Assembly: GCA_947573465.1 (NCBI GenBank)
Contig: CANPET010000001.1
Coordinates: 1-32,325, forward strand
Origin: an uncultured Eubacterium sp.
GTDB lineage: Bacteria > Bacillota > Clostridia > Lachnospirales > Lachnospiraceae
Length of the DNA stretch: 32,325 nt
Direction of reading: 5' to 3'
This document shows, piece after piece, positions 24,289-32,325 of this stretch; the stretch's first letter is position 1, and each line of letters starts with the position of its first letter. The notes beneath the pieces are model-generated. The model saw only the letters and a program-made list of their open reading frames with translations. It ran no database searches and was not told the origin of the DNA. The translations under genes and the position numbers were made by a program.

Positions 24289-26748
24289 TTAAATAATGTC
24301 TTCAAATTGCTGAATGGTGACCTGATTATAATTTTGGTAATCAAAGTTGCAGGTAGGGACCTCTCCTTTCATAAAAGAGACAAGTCCACCGTAAATATCA
24401 TCAATCGTATTGCCAATTAATAATTGTCCATTTTCAAATAAAGATGATTTTGCAGAACTAAAATCAGACATAATGATTGGAAGTCCTAATAATCTTGCTT
24501 CTAACAGTGAAACCGGCTGTCCCTCATGTAGTGATGGAAGAACAAAACAGTCACATTCCTTCATTAACACAAAAGGATTGTCGAGATTACCTGTCATTAT
24601 TACTTTTCCATCTAGTCCAAGGGAATGAATTAATGCTTTCAATTCGTTCATAAGAGCACCATCACCGATAATGTAAAGTCTTGTATTCGGATAATCTTTG
24701 TGAAGTTTTGAAAAGGCATGAATTAATGCTGCCTGATTTTTTTCAGGGGATAAACGTCCCATGTTCACAAACGATGTTAAGTTAGAATCCAATAATTCGG
24801 GAATACCGGCATCGGAAGCTGTTTCTCTCGTAAACGATTCTTTGGCACCTGCAATGACTCTGTCAAAGTTTGCCGCATTTCTAACAAAACAACATTTTTC
24901 TTTTAATTCACTATAGCCTATTTTTTCTAAATTTACCTGCATGGTAGCCTCAGAACATCCGACAATTTTGTCAAAAAACGGATAGGCTGAGAAAACGACA
25001 CGTAATTCACGATTATGAGGTTTTTTGCCATTTACTTTCTTATGCTTTTCCGTGAGCAGGTCGTTGTGCTGCCAAATAAGTTTCTTAGAGTCAGGACTGC
25101 TCAATAGCAGAATAGAATAAAAACTGCCATATCCTGAATAATCAATTACCGTATCAAAGTGACTGTCTCCAAAGCATCGAACAAATTCTCTGTCATACAT
25201 GGCTTTAGGATAGATGAACTTGATGAAAGGTGCATTAAAACCAAATACCCGTAAGAAATCATTTCGAAGTGTTTCACCCCATGTCGCTGGGGTATAGGAA
25301 ACTCTGGCAAAAATGCGGGCATTTTTATTAAATGTACAAATCATTTCTTTGCTGTCATCAAATTTGAGGTTGCCGGCATAGACCGTTACATCATATTTGT
25401 CATAATCAATATAATCTAACATCGTGCGCAGGGCAGTGGAGATTCCGTTCATACGAAGTCCGCCACCGAAGAAAAGAAGTTTTTTCTTTTTATTTGCGCA
25501 TGTTATTAATTGATATGGAGTTCCCTTTTCATCAGATGTTTTATGATAAAAAATAACATCAATAATTCGTTTTGCTACATTTCCATCGTCTTTTGGACAG
25601 GCAAAAGACTTGGCTGTTTCATAGGACGAACGGTATTTGTTGATAAATTCATCTAAATTGTTAATAACATTGCCGATTTCAGACAGTTTTGTGAAACAAG
25701 GTCCAGGCAATGCTTCTGGCTCTAAGTAAAGACCACGTTCATTTTTATATTTCTCAAGGTCCGGAATATAAAAGATTACAGGCTTGTCCGTAACCAGATA
25801 GTCATAAAAAATACTGGAATAGTCGGAAATTAAAATGTCAGTGATGGATAATAGTTCGTTCGTATCAATAAAAGCAGGAATCAATGAATCGCTCATGCGA
25901 CCTGATTTTTTCAATTCTTTGTAAACAACCTGATGAGGTTTCAAGAGAATCTGATATCTGTCTGTATCAATCATAGATTCTACGGTTCTCTTAAAATCGA
26001 TATATTCATTTACATCAATTTCCGGACGGTTGTAATCACTGCCTTTCCATGTAGGTGCATATAAAATAATTTCTTTTTTGGAATCAATGTCAATTCCGTA
26101 TTTTTGTAAATTTAATATAATTTCTGCTTTATCTGTATGAAATAGTCTGTCATTTCGAGGATATCCCTCTTCAATAATTGTACCCTCATATAATCCATCT
26201 AATTTATATTTATCCAGAAAAACAGAAGTCAAAAATGGATTGGCTGAGATAATATAATCAGTAGATAAAAAATTTCTAAGAACGTTGGAAATCGTAACAG
26301 GAGCATCAGGCATATCAAATCCTAAGCTTTTAATTGGTGTACCATGCCATGTGTTCACATAGACCTGCCCTTCCTTCTTACAATAATAAAAAGGAAGAGA
26401 AACATTTGTTATAATATATTTGGCAGAAGCTAAATATCTCAGATGGTCATCGCTGTGTCTGGCAATTGCAAAAACATTTTTGTTATTTTGAAACTGCTCC
26501 ATAATCGGTTCGTTTCCATATCGGTCCTCAATTACCCACACATGTGTATAATCCTTAAAATCCTCATTCTTTATTAATTCAAGAAACAGTGCATATGGAT
26601 TACAAATCATACCCCGTCCAAAGTATGAATCGTACAAAACAACCTTATCCTCAATCAATAAATTTTTATAATATTTCGCATATGTGGCACGTCTTTTTGT
26701 TTCTTTTAAATTGCCGGCTTTTGTTTTAATTTTACTTAAAATACCCAT
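24289..26748 (-). CDS. CDP-glycerol glycerophosphotransferase / GT4 glycosyltransferase fusion
   Basis: This 819-residue bifunctional enzyme has a TagF-type N-terminal domain (about 30-405) with NTWHGTPIKSLG (WHGTP 134-138), GYPRNDRLF, LYAPTWKGSDYN, LKPHQVVY and LISDYSSIFYDYLVTDKP. The C-terminal GT4 domain (about 415-819) has FFGGGLRMNGISTAL, MGRLSPEKNQAAL, IIGDGALMNELK and the retaining-GT signature PSLHEGQPVSLLEARLLGLP. It could add a glycerol-phosphate and a sugar alternately, or decorate the polymer. The ATG at 26748 has a GGGAG site. It is first in a two-gene minus-strand operon with its paralog. The donor sugar is unknown. Confidence 0.9.
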   Translation of the reverse strand: MGILSKIKTKAGNLKETKRRATYAKYYKNLLIEDKVVLYDSYFGRGMICNPYALFLELIKNEDFKDYTHVWVIEDRYGNEPIMEQFQNNKNVFAIARHSDDHLRYLASAKYIITNVSLPFYYCKKEGQVYVNTWHGTPIKSLGFDMPDAPVTISNVLRNFLSTDYIISANPFLTSVFLDKYKLDGLYEGTIIEEGYPRNDRLFHTDKAEIILNLQKYGIDIDSKKEIILYAPTWKGSDYNRPEIDVNEYIDFKRTVESMIDTDRYQILLKPHQVVYKELKKSGRMSDSLIPAFIDTNELLSITDILISDYSSIFYDYLVTDKPVIFYIPDLEKYKNERGLYLEPEALPGPCFTKLSEIGNVINNLDEFINKYRSSYETAKSFACPKDDGNVAKRIIDVIFYHKTSDEKGTPYQLITCANKKKKLLFFGGGLRMNGISTALRTMLDYIDYDKYDVTVYAGNLKFDDSKEMICTFNKNARIFARVSYTPATWGETLRNDFLRVFGFNAPFIKFIYPKAMYDREFVRCFGDSHFDTVIDYSGYGSFYSILLLSSPDSKKLIWQHNDLLTEKHKKVNGKKPHNRELRVVFSAYPFFDKIVGCSEATMQVNLEKIGYSELKEKCCFVRNAANFDRVIAGAKESFTRETASDAGIPELLDSNLTSFVNMGRLSPEKNQAALIHAFSKLHKDYPNTRLYIIGDGALMNELKALIHSLGLDGKVIMTGNLDNPFVLMKECDCFVLPSLHEGQPVSLLEARLLGLPIIMSDFSSAKSSLFENGQLLIGNTIDDIYGGLVSFMKGEVPTCNFDYQNYNQVTIQQFEDII

Positions 26749-26777
26749 ACAAATCTCCCTAAAATTCAGATAGAGAT

Positions 26778-26783
26778 ATTATA
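26778..26783 (-). promoter_or_regulatory. Candidate -10 box for the minus-strand TagF pair
   Basis: A perfect TATAAT on the minus strand lies 30 bp before the ATG at 26748. No convincing -35 box was found at the expected distance, so this rests on the -10 alone. Confidence 0.4.
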
Positions 26784-26907
26784 GTACAAATCAAAAAATA
26801 AGGAAAGGGATAAGAGGGAATAGGAGGGTATTAAAAATTTGAAAAAATATATAGTTATTAGATAAAAATAAGTTGTATTTATATACAGAAATTGGTAGTA
26901 TACAATT

Positions 26908-27048
26908 ATAAGGGGGAAATGATGGACGGAATATAAACAACAATAATTATAAAGAAAAAAATACCCCTTATCTATGAGAGTAAGCAGCATATATTAGAAC
27001 AGGCTCTAACATATGCAGGCACTCTTTGTGGATAGAGGTTTTTTTTAT
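26908..27048 (+). promoter_or_regulatory. Attenuator-like leader with terminator and competing pairing
   Basis: A long imperfect stem (roughly 26964-26997 with 27006-27039) ends in eight T residues. Its inner parts pair as GCATAT with ATATGC, TTAGA with TCTAA, AGAGT with ACTCT and TATC with GATA. No gene lies before it on this strand, so it would stop a short transcript running toward the RHS gene. Upstream, ATAAGGGG (26908-26915) is perfectly complementary to CCCCTTAT (26964-26971), the 5' foot of the terminator stem, giving an alternative fold. The same G-rich bases are a ribosome site for a five-codon frame (MMDGI, 26919-26936). I do not recognise a known riboswitch. A stand-alone small RNA is the other reading. 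Confidence 0.6.
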
Positions 27049-27188
27049 ATAAAAGTGTTTTAAAAAAGTAAAAAAGAAGAGAGGAGAAAGTGAAGGATAA
27101 AAATTTTTAAAGCATCTGAACGGAACTCGGAAAAGTTCATAGTATTATAAAACTATGGGAAGATGAATGAAAATAATGGGAGGACCAG

Positions 27189-30100
27189 ATGAAGAAAAAC
27201 AGAACATTTCAATTGAAGAGGAGTATGTTAAAAAGGGCATGTGCAGTTGTATTATCCATGGCACTGGCAGTTACAGGGCTAAATGTGAATGGCATATACA
27301 ATGTAACAGCAGGCTGCCACGAAACAGTACAGAGTGAGATGAAAATAACAGCAGCACAAAAAGAAGAAGCCAGAAAAGAAGATGCGAAAGTACGGGAAAA
27401 ATTAAAGCAGACAAAACTAAGCAGAGAAAAAAACAAAAAAGCAACAGCCGTAAAAGAACTAAAAAATTTAAGGACCACAAATTCAACAACATATCTTTTA
27501 AGTAACGGAAGCAGGAAACTGGAGATATACGGAGAAGACATACGATACAAAGAGAACGGAAAGTATGTCGATTATGACCCGTCACTTAAAAAGATATCTA
27601 AAAGTGAAACGAAAGAACTGACAGGACAGAAAGTAACCAAAGACAAAGATACAGCAGGAAATTATGCATATGTGAACACGGCAGGAGATGCAAAGCATTA
27701 CTTCCCTGAAAACTTAGATGAAGACAAAGCAGTTGTAATGACAAAAAAGAACCATGTCATCTCATTTGCTCCGGTAAGAAAAGAGATGGCACAGGAAACT
27801 TTGGAGAATACCGAAAATAAAGAACCGGTCAAGGAAGTTCTCAATGATGTTAAAGACGTGGAGACAGATAATAAGGCTGGTCGGGTAGCAGATAAAGAAA
27901 AACAAAGCAGTTTTAAGAAAATAAGCAAGTTCGTTACACCATTAAAAATTGAGAAGAAAAGCATAAAAGAAGATAACTTAACATACAGTGATGGCAGGAC
28001 AATATCGTATCAGTATACATCGCTTAAAAATGGTGTCAAAGAAGAGATTATACTTCATGAAAAGCCGGCAACAAATATCTTTGAATTCAAACTGAATCTT
28101 CCGGGAATGAAGATGGAAATGTTTGAAGGCAGTAAAGAGATAAGGATATCAGATAAAAAAACAAAGAAACTTGTGGCATGCATCAGTGAACCAAACATTC
28201 AGGATGCGGATGGGAAACTTACCTATGACGAAGTGCATTATGAAATAGAAAAAGATAAAAACGGAGAGTACATACTGAAAGTAGTTGTAGATAAAGACTA
28301 TCTGAATTCAGAACATACAAAGTATCCGGTAATAATAGACCCGACTGTTTTGTGGCTAAATGACAGGCTGGAGAGTGCAAATGTATCAGATTTTCCTTAT
28401 ACAAAAAACATGAACATGAAAAATACAAATCTCATCCGGATATATAATAAGGGAGCAAACTATGGGGCATATGGCTCAGCAGAAACGGTCTGTTACATAG
28501 ATACAAGTGGAATCGATACCAATAATGCACTGGTGGGAACAACCGGTACATTTTATGGCTCTGATATAGAAGAGGCTTATTTAAAGATTACAGAAAAAGA
28601 CAAAATATATCCTGCCGGACAGAATGTCAATAAAGAGTTCATTTCCGGTCATGTAGAAGTTAGAACTCCGACAGGCACATGGGATCCGGATGTCATCACA
28701 TGGAACAACCATCCCCCGATGGGAGATAAGGTATGGTCACAGTTCAAGTGTACCGGAGCGGCAAATACAACCCACTTTGTAGATTTAAAAGACTGGGCAC
28801 AGGCAGTGGCAGACAGAAGCATAGAGAATACAGGACTGGCATTGAAATGCGTGGAAGAAGGAACCGGTGTAAACTTTTACAGTTCCTCATTACAGAATCA
28901 GCGCTATATGAGCCTGTCAATTACCTATGAGAATCCGCATATTGGAGAAAAAGACATCTATACTTATGAAGATTTCAGTACACTGAATGGAAGCGGGAAG
29001 ATAGAGCTGTCCCAGGGAAATTTTCTGTACCGGCAGGAAGATGTGGCACTGCCGACACCGCAGTTAGGACTGGAAATCAGCAGGACATACAATTCAAGAA
29101 ATACAGAGAGGTCAAACTTTGGCATCGGATGGACCTGCGGATATGATGCCTGTATCGCAGATGACAGTATCGGTTCATTGATATATAAAGATGGAACAGG
29201 GGCAGTATACACATTTGAACAGCAGGAGAGTGAGGAACTGGTATGTAATGAAAATCCCGACTTGAGTATAGAAATAAAAGACATTACCCAGACCAGAGTC
29301 ATATCAGCAACAGAGACAAAGCCGTCAAGCACAGTCAGCTTTACATCAAAATATATCATAACAGACAAAGACAAAATAAAACGCTACTTTGATGCAGCCG
29401 GAAGACTACGTCTGATCGAAGAAGCCAACGGAACATTTATCTACATAAAATATCATTCCAATTTCGGACTGATAGAATCCATTCATTCCAGCAAAGGCCA
29501 GAAGATAGACTTTGAGTTTGCTTATTCCGGAGGAGACTACTTTATCAGTAAAACAACACTGGCAGACGGGTCATCATTTAATTATACATATACAGGTAAA
29601 AGGCTGACAAAAGTTACCCACAAGGGTGCAGACGATAATGAAATCGTGTATAATTATGAATATAACAGTAACGGACAGATGAGTAAAATCATTGATGCCA
29701 TGGGAACGGCGTACAGAATAGAGTATGACGGAAAGAGTGTCAGCAGTGCAATTTATCCTGATAATTCAAGAATCGATGTATATACCAATTACGAACCTCT
29801 GAAAACAAGAGTATACACAAAGAATCCAAACAACATGATACTGCATTACGAAGAGTATGAGTTCGATGCGGACGGAAAAGTATTAAAGACGACAAAAGAT
29901 TCAGGAAACGTATTTACATATTCATATGACGGAAGTCTTGTGACAAACACAACAGAAGAAGTCCAGTACCATGAACTCCAGAACAATATCGTGAAAACAA
30001 TCACGCCTACAGGCGGGGAGGGAGATAAACATTTAGAAGAAGCAGTATCATACGATGATAGAAGTAATGTGGAAACAGAAACAGATGAAGAAGGAAATGT

Positions 30101-32325
30101 AACGACATATACATACGGAGATCCTTCAAATCCGGATTTAGAGACAAAAGTAGTAGAAAAAAACGCAGACGGAGAGACAATATCAGAGACTGCATATGAA
30201 TATGACAGTAAAGGAAATCTTATCAAAGAAACAGATTATATAGAAAAGACAGTAACAAGATATACTTATGATAATGATGGAAATGCAACAGAGAGTATAG
30301 AAACCTTAGTAGATGAAAACACAAATTTAAGCAATGTAAGCAGCACCGCTTTAACAAAAGGATTAGAGAATTCAAAAGATACAGCAACATATGACCAGGA
30401 TGGAAATACGAAAACAAGCAGTGTAACATCTGGAACAATCAACCAGACAGAGCAGAATACATATGATGAATTAGGAAGAATAGAAACAACAACAGATGAG
30501 AAAAGCATCGTATCAACTTATGTGTATGATGAGTTCGGAAGAGTTAAATCGACGACAACAACAATACCGAACAAAACCCCGGAAACGACAATGACAGTCT
30601 ATGACTCAAATGGCAGGGTTACAGAAGAAACAGACAAACAGGGAAGAAAAACAACATACCAGTATGACAGCATGGGACGTGTGGTATCAAAGACATTAAC
30701 CTGTGGTGGTGAGAGCCGTACGACAACGACTACCTATGGATATGAAGACAATTTTTACGTAATTACCGGAACAGGAGCAAACAAGAGATTACCGACAGTG
30801 GCAGTTGTAACAGAAAAGAATGCAAACGACGAAGTAATATCCAAAACATATACAGACCCTTACGGACAGACAGTCAGGGAAGAAAGCAACGGGATACGTA
30901 CGGATTATACTTATGACAAGCAGGGAAATGTATTTACAACGTACACAAGAGGTGTGGGCAGCACAAATCCGGCAACACCAAAGCTGGTTGTAACGGTATA
31001 TGATAAACATGGAAGGCTGACAGACACGATACAGAACCCTGTTTACAGAAATGGTGCATTTACTGTAGATGCAACAAACTCCATTGTAACATCCAATAAG
31101 TATGATGAAAACGGCAACCTGACAGAGGAGACAGATGGTAAGGGCAGCAAGACAACATATGAATATAATGAGGAAGGAAAACTGACAAAAGTAAGCCTGC
31201 CGGATGGAACAGGGACAGCCAATGATACTTTGTATGCATATGATATACAGAACAAGGACGCAACCGGTAATATCCTGTCTACAACAGACAAAACAACCAA
31301 TGCACTTGGATATATATCAGAGACGGTAAAGAACGGAGCAGGGCAGGTGCTGTCTGTAGAAGATAAGCATGCCACAAACAGCATAAAAACAACATATGAA
31401 TATGATGCCAGTGGGAACAAGACGAAAGAAACATATTCCAATGGAAGTTATGTTATGATTTACTATAATAAGAAAAACCTCCCAGTATCAAGATATGAGT
31501 ACAACATGAATAAGACATGGACAAGACTGACATCGTACAGTTACAATGAAGATGATTTATTGTATAAGGCAGTTGATTTTAATGTCACAGGTAACGTACC
31601 AAAATCATATAGATATACTATTTATAAATATGATGCGTTGGGAAGAATGACAGGGTGTTCCCAAATCAATAAAGCGAGTGAGCCGACAGGGGATGAAATT
31701 GATGAGAATAAACTGGTTTATAAGTATGACATCGAAGACAAACTGACGGAAATAAGATATCCGAAAGCATCAGGTGACAAACTGAAAGGAATTAAGTTTG
31801 AATACAATGATTATAAGTGGTTAGTAAAAATCAAAGGAATCGTAAATGAAAATGGTGCAGAAGTAACACGTGATATCAGAGGTTATGAATACTATAATGA
31901 CAGTAAGGTAAAGACAATAAAAGATTACAGGGGATTCTTAAATAATGGAAGCGGTTATATACAGAAATCCTATGAGTATGATCGTTTTGACCGGGTAACG
32001 AAGATGTCTTATGCGGACAGCAGTAACTTAGGTTTGGTTCTGGAACAGTATACTTATGGTTATGACAAGAACAGCAATATCATAAGCGAGACGATTATCA
32101 ATAACTATCCAGTAAAACAGGAAGAGAAGGTTAATGAGACAAGGACATATACCTATGACAGCCTGAACCGTATGATAACATCGAAGAAAACGGATAACAT
32201 CAGTCAGACGGTAAGTAATGCTTCGTATACATATGATAAGGTGGGGAATTGTACTAAGAGTATAGAGGACGGAGTTACAACATATAGTACGTATAACAGT
32301 TTAAATCAGTTAGTACAGAGGGATG
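27189..32325 (+). CDS. Giant secreted RHS/YD-repeat wall-associated protein, 3' partial
   Basis: The frame stays open to the window edge (at least 1,712 residues), checked in phase at 28311 and 32271. A signal peptide (about 1-42) is followed by a lysine/glutamate-rich region, a DNRLRE-like beta domain starting near 381 (IIDPTVLWLNDRLESANVS), an Rhs entry segment (DUF6531-like, about 601-655, LSQGNFLYRQEDVALPTPQL) and then tandem YD repeats such as YTYDNDGNATE, YQYDSMGRVVSKT and YEYDASGNKTKE. WapA-type proteins of this build form a shell around a C-terminal toxin used in contact-dependent killing. The core and any toxin or immunity gene lie beyond the window. GGGAGGA precedes the ATG. Its base composition is visibly less AT-rich than that of the agr region. 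Confidence 0.92.
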   Translation, partial: MKKNRTFQLKRSMLKRACAVVLSMALAVTGLNVNGIYNVTAGCHETVQSEMKITAAQKEEARKEDAKVREKLKQTKLSREKNKKATAVKELKNLRTTNSTTYLLSNGSRKLEIYGEDIRYKENGKYVDYDPSLKKISKSETKELTGQKVTKDKDTAGNYAYVNTAGDAKHYFPENLDEDKAVVMTKKNHVISFAPVRKEMAQETLENTENKEPVKEVLNDVKDVETDNKAGRVADKEKQSSFKKISKFVTPLKIEKKSIKEDNLTYSDGRTISYQYTSLKNGVKEEIILHEKPATNIFEFKLNLPGMKMEMFEGSKEIRISDKKTKKLVACISEPNIQDADGKLTYDEVHYEIEKDKNGEYILKVVVDKDYLNSEHTKYPVIIDPTVLWLNDRLESANVSDFPYTKNMNMKNTNLIRIYNKGANYGAYGSAETVCYIDTSGIDTNNALVGTTGTFYGSDIEEAYLKITEKDKIYPAGQNVNKEFISGHVEVRTPTGTWDPDVITWNNHPPMGDKVWSQFKCTGAANTTHFVDLKDWAQAVADRSIENTGLALKCVEEGTGVNFYSSSLQNQRYMSLSITYENPHIGEKDIYTYEDFSTLNGSGKIELSQGNFLYRQEDVALPTPQLGLEISRTYNSRNTERSNFGIGWTCGYDACIADDSIGSLIYKDGTGAVYTFEQQESEELVCNENPDLSIEIKDITQTRVISATETKPSSTVSFTSKYIITDKDKIKRYFDAAGRLRLIEEANGTFIYIKYHSNFGLIESIHSSKGQKIDFEFAYSGGDYFISKTTLADGSSFNYTYTGKRLTKVTHKGADDNEIVYNYEYNSNGQMSKIIDAMGTAYRIEYDGKSVSSAIYPDNSRIDVYTNYEPLKTRVYTKNPNNMILHYEEYEFDADGKVLKTTKDSGNVFTYSYDGSLVTNTTEEVQYHELQNNIVKTITPTGGEGDKHLEEAVSYDDRSNVETETDEEGNVTTYTYGDPSNPDLETKVVEKNADGETISETAYEYDSKGNLIKETDYIEKTVTRYTYDNDGNATESIETLVDENTNLSNVSSTALTKGLENSKDTATYDQDGNTKTSSVTSGTINQTEQNTYDELGRIETTTDEKSIVSTYVYDEFGRVKSTTTTIPNKTPETTMTVYDSNGRVTEETDKQGRKTTYQYDSMGRVVSKTLTCGGESRTTTTTYGYEDNFYVITGTGANKRLPTVAVVTEKNANDEVISKTYTDPYGQTVREESNGIRTDYTYDKQGNVFTTYTRGVGSTNPATPKLVVTVYDKHGRLTDTIQNPVYRNGAFTVDATNSIVTSNKYDENGNLTEETDGKGSKTTYEYNEEGKLTKVSLPDGTGTANDTLYAYDIQNKDATGNILSTTDKTTNALGYISETVKNGAGQVLSVEDKHATNSIKTTYEYDASGNKTKETYSNGSYVMIYYNKKNLPVSRYEYNMNKTWTRLTSYSYNEDDLLYKAVDFNVTGNVPKSYRYTIYKYDALGRMTGCSQINKASEPTGDEIDENKLVYKYDIEDKLTEIRYPKASGDKLKGIKFEYNDYKWLVKIKGIVNENGAEVTRDIRGYEYYNDSKVKTIKDYRGFLNNGSGYIQKSYEYDRFDRVTKMSYADSSNLGLVLEQYTYGYDKNSNIISETIINNYPVKQEEKVNETRTYTYDSLNRMITSKKTDNISQTVSNASYTYDKVGNCTKSIEDGVTTYSTYNSLNQLVQRD

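Noticed and set aside
27209..31441. Many minus-strand open frames opposite the RHS gene
   Set aside because: The plus strand holds a continuous frame with a signal peptide and YD repeats. The minus frames are hydrophobic, cysteine/serine-rich shadows without starts supported by ribosome sites.

Overview
This window looks like the chromosome of a low-GC Gram-positive bacterium of the class Clostridia, most likely Lachnospiraceae-like. The signs are AT-rich codon use, AGGAGG-type ribosome sites, MurG, LCP and rhomboid proteins of Firmicutes type, an agr quorum-sensing module, glycerol-phosphate polymer enzymes and a wall-associated RHS/YD-repeat protein. The species cannot be named from the sequence alone. 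No rRNA, tRNA, CRISPR array, transposase or integrase was seen.

Layout. (1) 2-2557: a GT2/CDP-glycerol glycerophosphotransferase protein cut by the left edge. (2) 2584-3637: rhomboid protease and HIT hydrolase. (3) 3636-3958: a gene-free interval that is almost entirely one giant nested inverted repeat, lying between convergent hit and murG. (4) 3954-6407, minus strand: murG and an LCP-family ligase. (5) 6622-13986: a surface-polymer operon with promoter, 5' leader hairpin, initiating sugar transferase, GT2, two TagF-like proteins, TagD, a GT2-TagF fusion and a strong terminator. (6) 14025-19191: an AT-rich agr quorum-sensing module made of agrA-agrC with its own terminator, then a promoter with 21-bp-phased direct repeats, then agrD-agrB and a secreted subtilase fused to a zinc phospholipase C-like domain. 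(7) 19350-22460: two secreted proteins, one LRR and one Ig-like. (8) 22524-26748, minus strand: two more TagF-like proteins, one fused to a complete GT4 domain and one ending in a GT4 remnant. (9) 26860-27188: a leader with a terminator and a competing pairing. (10) 27189 to the right edge: a very large RHS/YD-repeat exoprotein cut by the window end.

How it fits together. Regions 1, 5 and 8 carry six glycerophosphotransferase domains plus the CDP-glycerol-forming enzyme TagD, so the cell probably decorates its envelope with glycerol-phosphate polymers. LCP proteins typically ligate such polymers to peptidoglycan, and MurG makes lipid II. The agr module appears to make a cysteine-free peptide that would be cyclised as a serine lactone, and its predicted promoter also reads into the subtilase-PLC gene, placing an exoenzyme under cell-density control. 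A 20-bp imperfect repeat of the 3' half of the polymer-operon terminator recurs at 20800-20819, bracketing the agr-subtilase-LRR block as if it were an inserted cassette.

The most interesting items are the subtilase-PLC fusion, in which a cut before Trp444 would create the N-terminal tryptophan that classical zinc PLCs use as a metal ligand; the serine-lactone AgrD with phased promoter repeats; the nested inverted repeat at 3636-3958; and the attenuator-like leader before the RHS gene.
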